From an uncultured Pelagibacteraceae bacterium (GTDB lineage Bacteria > Pseudomonadota > Alphaproteobacteria > Pelagibacterales > Pelagibacteraceae), in contig CACKXS010000005.1 of the NCBI GenBank assembly GCA_902604305.1, forward strand, positions 1-58,380: a stretch of 58,380 bases of DNA, in the 5' to 3' direction. The notes under the pieces were generated by a model that saw only the letters and a program-made list of their open reading frames with translations, was not told the DNA's origin and did no database searches. The position numbers and the translations under genes were made by a program. The first letter of the stretch is position 1, and each line of letters starts with the position of its first letter. Shown here in pieces: positions 45,591-53,736 of the stretch.

Positions 45591-46718
45591 TTATTCTAGT
45601 AGTAATTTTTGATATAATTCTTCGTCCGCATCTCCCTCACAACCAAAAAGCAGTACGTTTGAGCTTTCGTTTAGATCAATTTTTCTTCTCATTTCATGGT
45701 TATTACTTAATCCAACTAGGCTAGTTATTCCTGGAGTAGAGCATTCTCCCCCTATAATTTTTTCATCACTAAACTCTTTATTTGCAAGGTTTTTAACTGT
45801 TTTTGATATGTAGTCATCAGAAACAGTAACACAAAAATGTACTGAATTTTTTAATATTTTCCAAGGAACTAAAGACACTTCCCCACAAGACATTCCTCCC
45901 ATTATACTTTCTTTCTCAATAGAAATCTTCTCAATCTTGTTTGTTTTAATGCTTTCCAAAACACAAGCTGCACTATTTGGTTCTACTATTATAATTTTGG
46001 GAATATAATCAAAATATCTAGCAATGCCTGCAACCATGGCTGCTGCCATACCACCAACTCCAGCCTGTAAAATAACATGAGAAATTTTTTCATTTTTAAT
46101 TTGTTCTGAAATTTCTTTCATCATTACTGAATATCCAGCCATAGTTAATTTAGGCACCAATTTATAATCTTCCCATGCAACGTCTTGGACTATTTGCCAA
46201 TTATTTTTATTTGATTGCTCAATACATTCATTTAATGAATCTTCATAATTTCCTTTGATTCTAATCACATCAGCACCAAAATTTCTCATAACTTCAGCTC
46301 TAGATTCGCTTACAAATTCACTAATAAAAATTTTACATTCAAGGCCATTTTTTTGCGAACCCCATGCAACTGATCTTCCATGATTTCCTGCTGTAGCCGT
46401 AGATATAACTTTTTTATCATTTCCTTTAATTATTTTTTCAACCGCGTATGCTCCTCCAAGAGCTTTAAATGATTTTAAATGGAATCTTTTTGACTCATCT
46501 TTATAAAAAATTTTATTTAGTTTTAATATCTTATTTAATTTGTTTAATGAAATTAAGGGGGTAGGTGAATAGTTTTTCCAACTTGATATTGTTTTATAAG
46601 CAGCATCAATATCTTCAGGAGAAAGTATTTGTAAAATTTCTTGTTTATTAAAATTATTATTTTTATTTACTAAAAAATTTTCGTATTTCCATTTTAATAC
46701 TTCGGAGCTTAAAGACAT
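45591..46718 (-). CDS. PLP-dependent diaminopropionate ammonia-lyase-like enzyme
   Basis: The 375-aa fold-type II PLP enzyme shows the cofactor Lys in HLKSFKALGG, the phosphate loop TATAGNHGRSVAWG, QAGVGGMAAA and GGMSCGEVS. These sit closer to diaminopropionate ammonia-lyase (YgeX, about 400 aa) than to threonine dehydratase. EutB of hydroxyectoine breakdown is related in fold but less like this sequence. It follows the GlnT-like gene by 3 nt, so it may release ammonia for the neighbouring amine-glutamine enzymes. Confidence 0.83.
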   Translation of the reverse strand: MSLSSEVLKWKYENFLVNKNNNFNKQEILQILSPEDIDAAYKTISSWKNYSPTPLISLNKLNKILKLNKIFYKDESKRFHLKSFKALGGAYAVEKIIKGNDKKVISTATAGNHGRSVAWGSQKNGLECKIFISEFVSESRAEVMRNFGADVIRIKGNYEDSLNECIEQSNKNNWQIVQDVAWEDYKLVPKLTMAGYSVMMKEISEQIKNEKISHVILQAGVGGMAAAMVAGIARYFDYIPKIIIVEPNSAACVLESIKTNKIEKISIEKESIMGGMSCGEVSLVPWKILKNSVHFCVTVSDDYISKTVKNLANKEFSDEKIIGGECSTPGITSLVGLSNNHEMRRKIDLNESSNVLLFGCEGDADEELYQKLLLE

Positions 46719-46721
46719 TGT

Positions 46722-48047
46722 TTAACAATCTAAAGTATTATTTTTTTCCCAATTTGTGACAGGACTTCTTTTGTCAAAGCTATCGTTTTGATCAAAATCT
46801 TCTATTTCTTTTCTTTTCAATTTTAAATAACTATTAACCACATCATCACCAAAAGCTTCTCTTAGGTTTTTACTTTCATCTAACTCATCAAGAGACTCTT
46901 CGATATCATTTGGTAATTTTTCTAAATTAGGATAATTTTTATAATCGGTATACATATTGCAAGTTAACGGTTCTCCTGGGTCAGTTTTATTATTTAATCC
47001 AAATAATCCAGCCGCAATAACCCCTGCTTGTAAAAGATATGGATTAGCTGAACCATCCATTAATCTAAGTTCAAATCTTCCTGGATCAGGTATTCGAATC
47101 ATATGAGTTCTGTTATTGCCAGTATAAGAAATACTACTTGGAGACCATGAAGCTCCAGACTTCGTAGCAGGTGCATTTATTCTTCTGTAACTATTTATTG
47201 TAGGATTAAATAAAGAAGATAAAGATCTTGCATTTTTTAATATTCCTCCAACAAAATGATATGCAGTTTTACTCAAACCATATCTATCTCCTTCATCTAG
47301 AAATTTATTTTTCTTTCCGTTCCAAAGTGAAACATGAGCGTGACAACCATTACCAGTTAAATTTTCAAATGGTTTAGGCATAAATGTTGCTCTTAATCCA
47401 TGTTTTTCTGCTAGACTTTTAACCATAAATTTAAAAAAAACATGTCTATCTGCAGTAACTAAACAATCATCATAATCCCAATTCATTTCAAATTGACCAT
47501 TCGCGTCTTCGTGGTCATTTTGATAAGGATTCCAACCTAATTCAATCATACTGTCACATATTTCTTTAATTAATTCATATCTTCTCATTAGAGCGGATTG
47601 ATCATAACAAGGTTTAGATTGAATATCTCTACTATCTGCAATAGATGAACCATCTTGAGAAATTAAGAAATATTCACATTCAACACCTGACTTCATTTCT
47701 AGATTTATTTTATCTAGTTTTTTGATTTGATTTTTAAGCATTACTCTAGGTGATGCTTTAACTTGTTTGCCATCCATCCATAAATCTGATGCTAACCATC
47801 CCACTTCTTTATTCCATGGTAATTGAATTAAACTATCAGGGTCAGGTATTGCAAACATATCTGTATCAGCTGGCGTCATATCTAACCACGTAGCAAAACC
47901 TGCAAAACCTGCTCCATTTTTTTGCATTTCTCTAATCGCCTGGGCAGGGACTAGTTTTGATCTTAAAACTCCAAATAAATCAACAAAGCTTATTAAAAAA
48001 TATTTAATTTTTTTTTGTTTTGCTAATTTTGAAAGATCTTTTGCCAT
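46722..48047 (-). CDS. Glutamine synthetase-family protein, GlnT/GMAS type
   Basis: The 441-aa protein opens with FLISFVDLFGVLRSKLVPA and AGFAGFATWLDMTPAD, the pattern of rhizobial GlnT and gamma-glutamylmethylamide synthetase. The ATP/metal motifs FEMNWDYDD, KPFENLTGNGCHAHVSLW and RIPDPGRFELRLMDGSANPYL are intact. It would amidate glutamate with ammonia or a methylamine. It follows two tiny membrane-protein genes and a second Amt gene. It is a different GS branch from the enzyme at 53737-55206. Confidence 0.85.
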   Translation of the reverse strand: MAKDLSKLAKQKKIKYFLISFVDLFGVLRSKLVPAQAIREMQKNGAGFAGFATWLDMTPADTDMFAIPDPDSLIQLPWNKEVGWLASDLWMDGKQVKASPRVMLKNQIKKLDKINLEMKSGVECEYFLISQDGSSIADSRDIQSKPCYDQSALMRRYELIKEICDSMIELGWNPYQNDHEDANGQFEMNWDYDDCLVTADRHVFFKFMVKSLAEKHGLRATFMPKPFENLTGNGCHAHVSLWNGKKNKFLDEGDRYGLSKTAYHFVGGILKNARSLSSLFNPTINSYRRINAPATKSGASWSPSSISYTGNNRTHMIRIPDPGRFELRLMDGSANPYLLQAGVIAAGLFGLNNKTDPGEPLTCNMYTDYKNYPNLEKLPNDIEESLDELDESKNLREAFGDDVVNSYLKLKRKEIEDFDQNDSFDKRSPVTNWEKNNTLDC

Positions 48048-48055
48048 AAATAATT

Positions 48056-48214
48056 TTAGTTAAATAAATTTATAATTTCATCTTTGTAGTATATTAGATT
48101 AACTACCACAATTATTATTATTGCTACGATAAGGCCATACTTTGCTTTTGGCCAAGCAATCCTTGACATTTTTTCGGGTGTTTTATTAATGTTTTCTGAT
48201 TTTTTTTCGTCCAT
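48056..48214 (-). CDS. Small single-span membrane protein (52 aa)
   Basis: This frame is too short for ordinary gene callers but has a clean ATG at 48214 and a TAA at 48056. The product has a charged N-terminus (DEKKSENINK), a Pro/Lys stretch, one strongly hydrophobic helix (about residues 27-42, rich in Ile/Val) and a short acidic tail. It sits between the 73-aa membrane protein gene and the GlnT-like gene with the terminator-like hairpin just upstream. Function unknown; coding status needs conservation data. Confidence 0.6.
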   Translation of the reverse strand: MDEKKSENINKTPEKMSRIAWPKAKYGLIVAIIIIVVVNLIYYKDEIINLFN

Positions 48215-48221
48215 GATAAAT

Positions 48222-48247
48222 AAGGGCGCATAATTAAATGCGCCCTT
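48222..48247. terminator. Hairpin between the small-protein genes
   Basis: A perfect 10-bp stem aagggcgcat/atgcgccctt (48222-48231 with 48238-48247) has a 6-nt loop and T-rich sequence on both sides. It lies downstream of the 73-aa gene, 14 nt before the stop, and upstream of the 52-aa gene. It may cut expression of the amt pair from that of the GlnT genes. Confidence 0.75.
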
Positions 48248-48261
48248 TATTTTAATTTTAA

Positions 48262-48483
48262 TTACCCGTCTGTAACATTACTTTTCCAGTCATTTGAACC
48301 AGGTCTTCTTCTAGCAATTGCATCCGACTTACTTTTCTCTTGCATATTCGAAATGAAATGCCAACCTATCCAAAGTACCACTAGAATAAGAACTAAAATT
48401 CCTTCAGTTCCCACACCAGGGTAAACTGGCCCTTGCACTTCAGCAGCGCTAAGGTGATCTATCCAATTTGTAACTGTTGCCAT
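48262..48483 (-). CDS. Small membrane protein paired with the second Amt (73 aa)
   Basis: The 73-aa protein has a polar N-terminus, one hydrophobic helix (about residues 28-46, GILVLILVVLWIGWHFI-like) and a basic, Ser/Asn-rich tail. A perfect aaggagg ribosome site overlaps the amt stop codon, 6 nt before the ATG. The tight coupling suggests it works with the Amt, as an accessory or assembly subunit. I know no family. Confidence 0.8.
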   Translation of the reverse strand: MATVTNWIDHLSAAEVQGPVYPGVGTEGILVLILVVLWIGWHFISNMQEKSKSDAIARRRPGSNDWKSNVTDG

Positions 48484-48495
48484 ATGTTCCCTCCT

Positions 48496-49896
48496 TTACC
48501 TTGAGGATGACGCAACAGCTTTTTCATCGCTCTTTGCATCTTCCATTATTGTATAGTCTAGACCAGCTAATTCTACTTCTTTTGGAATTCTAAGTTTACC
48601 CATTCCTTGAAGTATTTTAGCTAATATCCATCCTGGTAAGAAACCAAGTACACCGAACATAATTATGGCACCAATAAACATTCCCAAAGGATTGATTGGA
48701 GCGTAGTCGGTTCCTACCCACATTGCTCCTACACTATAACCCGATGAAGGATATCCGTTTAGAACGAAACCACAAATTATAAGTCCAGCGACACCGGCAT
48801 AACCATGCACTGCAACAGCACCAACTGCATCATCAATTTTGAACTTACGTTCAACCCAGTAATGCAATCTGTATGCTACCCATACTCCAACCATAGCAAT
48901 TATGAATGATTGAATTGGATGATATAAATCATTTCCAGCAGAAGCACATATTATTCCAGCTAGTCCACTTGAGTATGTCCAGAAAGGATCTCCTTTTGAT
49001 ATTAGATATCCAGCCATCAAACCTCCAGATAACGACATCAAGAAGTTCATTGTGATTGCACCTAACGTTGTTGGTGTTACGTAAATGTTAGTTGCAGTCC
49101 AGAATGTTACTCCTTCCATTCCATATTCAGGTCCTAGATCAAAAATTGGTATATTACACGCTGCATAGAATCCCCAGAAACCAGTATAAATTAAGAACAG
49201 TCCAATGGTTACTAACCACGGATTTCTTGGTCCTATATTTCTAGGTTCTCCGCTAGATGAGAATTTTCCTATTCTTGGTCCTAAAACTGCTAGCACTCCA
49301 AGAGCAAACCCTCCTGCTACTGCGTGAATAACACCTGATGCATAAGCATCATGGTATCCCAATATTTTTAACATCCAACCATCAAAATGCCATCCCCAAG
49401 CAGCATCAATTGTCCAGAAAACTGAACCAATTGCTATTGCTAAGATACCGAATGCAAATGTTGTAATTCTTTCAATTACCGCACCTGAAACGATAGAGGC
49501 AGCAGTCCATGAGAATAATAAGAACGCAGCCCAAAATACACCGCTTATACGGTCATTCAAGTTTGTTCCCATTAAATCACTAGTTGGTACATACCAAGCA
49601 GCACTAAAAGCAGACTCGTCAGTAATTAGAGCCGCGCTTTCATTCATTATAGAAGGTGCTAAACCTGGTCCAGTTGGAAACGCCCAATAAATCCACCAAC
49701 CAAATAAAAACCAAGTAACTGTTACCAAGGGTATCAGCATCGTGTTTTTCATTAATGTATGTTGGTGATGTTTATATCTAGAGGCTCCAACTTCATACAT
49801 ACAGAAACCTACGTGGATCAGGAACATAAGTACCACTGTTATCCAGTAATAGAACTCTGTAAATATGGTAGTCAATGCACTAAGTTGATCAGTCAT
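48496..49896 (-). CDS. Ammonium/methylammonium transporter, divergent Amt paralog
   Basis: The 466-aa protein has about 11 helices and lacks the signal peptide of the canonical Amt. Conserved Amt features are the Asp in HDAYASGVIH (8 residues before the first pore His, as in E. coli AmtB), the second pore His in AVAVHGYAG and ERI after the channel Phe. The outer gate aromatic (FQ..F in the other Amt) appears to be replaced by Ala at the first Phe. A strong aaggagg site lies 6 nt before the ATG. Its place in an amine-glutamine operon suggests amine rather than only ammonium uptake. Confidence 0.9.
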   Translation of the reverse strand: MTDQLSALTTIFTEFYYWITVVLMFLIHVGFCMYEVGASRYKHHQHTLMKNTMLIPLVTVTWFLFGWWIYWAFPTGPGLAPSIMNESAALITDESAFSAAWYVPTSDLMGTNLNDRISGVFWAAFLLFSWTAASIVSGAVIERITTFAFGILAIAIGSVFWTIDAAWGWHFDGWMLKILGYHDAYASGVIHAVAGGFALGVLAVLGPRIGKFSSSGEPRNIGPRNPWLVTIGLFLIYTGFWGFYAACNIPIFDLGPEYGMEGVTFWTATNIYVTPTTLGAITMNFLMSLSGGLMAGYLISKGDPFWTYSSGLAGIICASAGNDLYHPIQSFIIAMVGVWVAYRLHYWVERKFKIDDAVGAVAVHGYAGVAGLIICGFVLNGYPSSGYSVGAMWVGTDYAPINPLGMFIGAIIMFGVLGFLPGWILAKILQGMGKLRIPKEVELAGLDYTIMEDAKSDEKAVASSSR

Positions 49897-50118
49897 TGCC
49901 TTCCTCCTTTTATATTTACACTGTTAGAATAAACAAAAATATTTTCTAACAAGTATACTTTGTTAATTTAAACTAACTGGATTGGATTCTAGATATTAGG
50001 AAAGTTATAACAACAAAAAATTAGATAAAAAAAAGTTGCAATTTTACTGACTGTTTAGTTAAGATTTTACCCAAATTGGACAGTTACACAACCTAGGGTA
50101 GATAGAACTATTTGATTC
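49897..50118. other. Longest gene-free stretch: leader of the second amt
   Basis: The 222-nt spacer holds the strong ribosome site (complement of 49903-49909) and a 7-bp inverted repeat gttagaa/ttctaac (49923-49929 with 49944-49950) near the start. I see no riboswitch pattern, tRNA or open frame. It probably carries an amt promoter and leader. Confidence 0.5.
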
Positions 50119-50532
50119 TTAAAATTTTCTGTATGCTTTTTTAAGGTCAACAAGAGGATGGTTAGGTGACATTTGAAATTTTACAAGAAGTTCTCTTGCT
50201 ATCATATCTCTGTCTTGTTGATTGTTTGGAAGTTTAATTTTTTTTGGAATTGTAACCCATCCATTAGCATTTCTATCAAAAACTGCAGGTCTATCTTCTT
50301 CATAACCCATATGGACATCTTCAAGCCAATTGAGATCATCCCATCCCATATGTTCAATGTATTTTTTTAAAAATGGTGTAAGTCTTTTGTAGTCAGGAAG
50401 TAAGTTTACATCATATCGGTATCCAATAGTCTGTCCGATCATTTTTTCTCTAGCTGACTCTTTCTTTTTTCCTAACTGACCTTTTACTTTTTTAGATTTT
50501 ATTATTTTCTTTTTATTTTTTTTTTTGCCCAT
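50119..50532 (-). CDS. Hypothetical basic protein in the mgs operon
   Basis: The 137-aa soluble protein has a Lys-rich N-terminal tail (residues 1-32) and a folded part with conserved-looking aromatic/acidic stretches DDLNWLEDVHMGYEEDRPAVFDR and a MSPNHPLVDLKK end. It follows the mgsC-like gene by 8 nt and precedes the amt leader. The basic tail could bind nucleic acid or a membrane surface. No family is recognised. Confidence 0.75.
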   Translation of the reverse strand: MGKKKNKKKIIKSKKVKGQLGKKKESAREKMIGQTIGYRYDVNLLPDYKRLTPFLKKYIEHMGWDDLNWLEDVHMGYEEDRPAVFDRNANGWVTIPKKIKLPNNQQDRDMIARELLVKFQMSPNHPLVDLKKAYRKF

Positions 50533-50540
50533 ATTTAACC

Positions 50541-51929
50541 TTAAATTTTATGAAAGTCGTCAACTCCGACAGTATGGTTTGTACCTGATAATGGAACTTT
50601 TGCTAAAGCAGAAGCTTCCATAGTTAACGCTGCCATATCTTCTGGCTCCAATGAATGAATATTTGTTTTACCGCAAGCTCTAGCTAACAATTGTGCTTCT
50701 AAAGTCATTGTATGAAGATAATTGTAAACTCTTAGTGCCGCTTCGTCAGGATTTAATCTTTTTCTTAATTTAGGATCTTGAGTTGCAACACCAACTGGAC
50801 AACGACCTGTATGACAATGATAACAATGACCAGCTGGAACTCCCATTTCTTTTTCAAAATTAGATTCTGGAATTTCTTTATTACAGTTAAGAGCAATCAT
50901 TGCTCCAGTTCCTATTGCAATTGCATCTGCTCCTAAAGCTAAAGCTTTTGCCATATCAGCACCATCTCTAACTCCTCCTGCATAAATAAGTGTTACTTTT
51001 CCAGTTTTACCAACATCATCAATAGCTCTTCTAGCTTCTCTAATAGCTGCAATTCCTGGAATACCTGTGTTTGCTGCAGCAATGTGGGGACCTGCTCCAG
51101 TTGATCCTTCCATTCCATCTAAATAAATTGAATCTGGATCACACTTAGCAGCCATACGAACATCATCATAAACTTTAGCTGCACCTAATTTTAATTGAAT
51201 TGGTACTTTATTTTTAGTTAATTCTCTAAGCTCCTGAACTTTTAAAGCTAAATCATCTGGACCTAACCAATCAGGGTGTCGTGCAGGTGATCTTTGATCA
51301 ATTCCTGCAGGTAAAGATCTCATCTCAGCTACTTGGTCAGTAACCTTTTGACCCATTAAATGTCCACCCATACCAACTTTTTGTCCTTGTCCTATAAAAA
51401 CTTCAATACCATCTGCCAATTGTGCATGGTGAGGATTAAATCCGTATCTAGATTGAATACATTGGTAATACCATTTTTCAGAATATCTTCTTTCATCTGG
51501 TATCATTCCACCTTCACCGGAACATGTAGCGCTTCCAGCCATTGTTGCTCCTCTTGCTAAAGCGGTTTTTGCTTCATAAGAAAGTGCTCCAAAACTCATT
51601 CCTGTGATGTAAACTGGAATATCTAATTCAATTGGATTTTCACATCTTGGACCAATTACAGTTTTTGTTTCACATTTTTCTCTATAACCTTCAATTACAA
51701 ATCTTGTTAAAGTACCTGGTAAAAAAACTAAATCATCGAATGTTGGAATTTTTTTCATTAATGCCATTCCACGCATTCTGTATCTTCCTAACTGAGCCTT
51801 AATGTGAATGTCATCAATTACCTCAGGAGTAAAAATTGAGTTATAACCTAGTAAACTTTTATTTCTTTTAGCAAACTCACTTTTTCCATTTGTATGACCG
51901 TTAACTTTTCCATTCTTTTTTTTTGCCAT
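50541..51929 (-). CDS. mgsC: Glutamate synthase FMN-domain protein (MgsC/GlxD-like)
   Basis: The 462-aa protein corresponds to the FMN/iron-sulfur domain of glutamate synthase large chain. The iron-sulfur motif is CYHCHTGRCPVGVATQ (about residues 371-386), and the FMN barrel segments YLDGMEGSTGAGP and LIYAGGVRDGADMAKALALGADAIAIG are intact. In the N-methylglutamate synthase of methylotrophs this is subunit C. It overlaps the GXGXG-type gene by one base. Confidence 0.88.
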   Translation of the reverse strand: MAKKKNGKVNGHTNGKSEFAKRNKSLLGYNSIFTPEVIDDIHIKAQLGRYRMRGMALMKKIPTFDDLVFLPGTLTRFVIEGYREKCETKTVIGPRCENPIELDIPVYITGMSFGALSYEAKTALARGATMAGSATCSGEGGMIPDERRYSEKWYYQCIQSRYGFNPHHAQLADGIEVFIGQGQKVGMGGHLMGQKVTDQVAEMRSLPAGIDQRSPARHPDWLGPDDLALKVQELRELTKNKVPIQLKLGAAKVYDDVRMAAKCDPDSIYLDGMEGSTGAGPHIAAANTGIPGIAAIREARRAIDDVGKTGKVTLIYAGGVRDGADMAKALALGADAIAIGTGAMIALNCNKEIPESNFEKEMGVPAGHCYHCHTGRCPVGVATQDPKLRKRLNPDEAALRVYNYLHTMTLEAQLLARACGKTNIHSLEPEDMAALTMEASALAKVPLSGTNHTVGVDDFHKI

Positions 51930-52783
51930 TATATAGCTCCTTTTTTCTCAGTTGGCTCTAGAGCATCATAGTTCCAGAGTTTTTTACCGGCTACAACTTT
52001 AGTCATTTTTGAAACATCAAAGTTATCACCAATCTCGGCAACTTTAAGTTTTCTTTTTAACCATTCTATATCATCTTTTGTCATAGGTGATTCTACCGCA
52101 TCACTCCCAAAAGAACCAATTTTTCCGCCAACATATATTGTTCCATCGTACATAGAGTCTCCAAGATTAATACCTACATCACCTAAAATAACAATTCTTC
52201 CTCTTTGCATCATAAATCCTGTAAATGCACCAGCGTCACCACCTATAATTATTGTACCACCTTTTTGGTCAATTCCAGTTCTTGCACCGACACTTCCTTT
52301 ACAAACTAGATCTCCACCTCTAATAGCTGCACCAAAACAAGAACCAGCATTTTTTTCGATTACCACTTTCCCTGCCATCATATTTTCAGCACATGACCAA
52401 CCAACTCTACCATTCACTCTCACTATTGGCCCATCTATTGACCCAACCCCAAAGTATCCTAAACTTCCTTCAAAAATTAAATTAAGTTTATTGAGTATTC
52501 CAACTCCTAAACTATGTTTTCCTTGTGGATTTTTAATTACAATAGTTCCATAACCTTCACTCATTAATTCATCAATTTTCTTATTTGCTTTTATACAATC
52601 TAAATCTTTAACATCTAAGTCAGTTCTTTTATTAAAATCTACATCGTATGTGCCCCAATAGAAAAAGTTTTCCGCTTCGTCTGGGTTAAAAAATTTCTGT
52701 TGAGTTTTACCTGTTAGGGTTTCGGTATGCATACCCATTGATTGGGCTTTTGTTTTTTTTTCAGCTGTTTTTAAGTTTGCCAT
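51929..52783 (-). CDS. mgsB: Glutamate synthase GXGXG-domain protein (MgsB/GlxC-like)
   Basis: The 284-aa beta-helix protein has repeated glycine ladders: SLGYFGVGSIDG, GAAIRGGDLVCKGSVG, GGTIIIGGDAGAFTG and GDSMYDGTIYVGGKIG. It matches the C-terminal structural domain of glutamate synthase as a separate subunit. It overlaps the amidotransferase gene by 13 nt and the mgsC-like gene by 1 nt, so the three are stoichiometrically linked. Confidence 0.88.
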   Translation of the reverse strand: MANLKTAEKKTKAQSMGMHTETLTGKTQQKFFNPDEAENFFYWGTYDVDFNKRTDLDVKDLDCIKANKKIDELMSEGYGTIVIKNPQGKHSLGVGILNKLNLIFEGSLGYFGVGSIDGPIVRVNGRVGWSCAENMMAGKVVIEKNAGSCFGAAIRGGDLVCKGSVGARTGIDQKGGTIIIGGDAGAFTGFMMQRGRIVILGDVGINLGDSMYDGTIYVGGKIGSFGSDAVESPMTKDDIEWLKRKLKVAEIGDNFDVSKMTKVVAGKKLWNYDALEPTEKKGAI

Positions 52784-53712
52784 ACTTTTACCTCTCCATC
52801 AAAAGGATCATAAGTATCTATTTCTTGTGGAAGAATAGATCTAATTGCTATTTCTTCAGAACCCATGGCTACTAAATCGTCAGACTCATACAAAACTAAT
52901 GGTTTAGCTGCCATTGTATCTTTAGCCATTCCTAAAGAATCTTTTGTAGCCACAAAATAAGTAAAAACACCATCCAGTCCCGTTAAACTTTCTTTCATTC
53001 CTTCTTCTAAAGTTGCTCCATTTCTCATTCTTTCTGCAAGGAAAACAGCTATTAATTCTGAGTCGCATTCTGACATAAAACGCATACCTTTGTTCTCAAG
53101 AACTCTTCTATTATTCCAATAATTAGTTAGTTGCCCATTATGTACCACTGAAACATCTGCAAAAGGGTATCCCCAAAAAGGGTGAGCTGATTTAATATCT
53201 ACACCTGACTCAGTTGCCATCCTGGCATGACCTATACCATGCGTTCCTTGAACTTTATTTAATCCATATCTCTCAGATACTACAGTTGCATCTCCCAAAT
53301 CTTTTATAAGTTCTAGAGATTTTCCAATAGATAGTATTTCAACACTTTGAATACTTTCAATTGCTTTAGAAAATTCCATAAGGTCTTTATCAAATTTAAT
53401 TTCATATCTGTATGAGTACGGTGTTAATTTTTCTTCTTTAACAACTAAAGCTCCTAATTCAGAAAGTTTTTTATCAACAGCTTTTTTTCTTTCATTGTAG
53501 ACGCTTTCATCTTCATTTACTGATGTACTGCCTTCTCCAACGTTTTCACCTACTTTAAATCTTAGTATAAAGTTTTGACCATCGTTATCGGCATAAAGAG
53601 CATATCCAGTTGAATCTGGTCCTCTATGTTTTAGAGCTTGAAGCATATGCTGCAACTCTTCGCCAACATTTGAAGATTTACCTCTATGAATTAATCCAGC
53701 TATTCCGCACAT
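52771..53712 (-). CDS. mgsA: Class II glutamine amidotransferase (MgsA/GlxB-like)
   Basis: The 313-aa Ntn hydrolase starts Met-Cys-Gly-Ile-Ala-Gly, so Cys2 is the nucleophile after Met removal. LKHRGPDSTGYALY, GHARMATES, HPFWGYPFADVSVVHNGQLTNYWNNR and SECDSELIAVFL are typical. With subunits B and C it would transfer the glutamine amide (or gamma-glutamylmethylamide) nitrogen to make glutamate or N-methylglutamate. It follows the GS-like gene by 24 nt. Confidence 0.9.
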   Translation of the reverse strand: MCGIAGLIHRGKSSNVGEELQHMLQALKHRGPDSTGYALYADNDGQNFILRFKVGENVGEGSTSVNEDESVYNERKKAVDKKLSELGALVVKEEKLTPYSYRYEIKFDKDLMEFSKAIESIQSVEILSIGKSLELIKDLGDATVVSERYGLNKVQGTHGIGHARMATESGVDIKSAHPFWGYPFADVSVVHNGQLTNYWNNRRVLENKGMRFMSECDSELIAVFLAERMRNGATLEEGMKESLTGLDGVFTYFVATKDSLGMAKDTMAAKPLVLYESDDLVAMGSEEIAIRSILPQEIDTYDPFDGEVKVWQT

Positions 53713-53736
53713 AATTTTCCTTTTTTACTTTTTTTA

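Noticed and set aside
49897-50118. Possible riboswitch in the leader of the second amt
   Set aside because: Only a short inverted repeat was seen; no glycine, SAM or other known aptamer core could be recognised.
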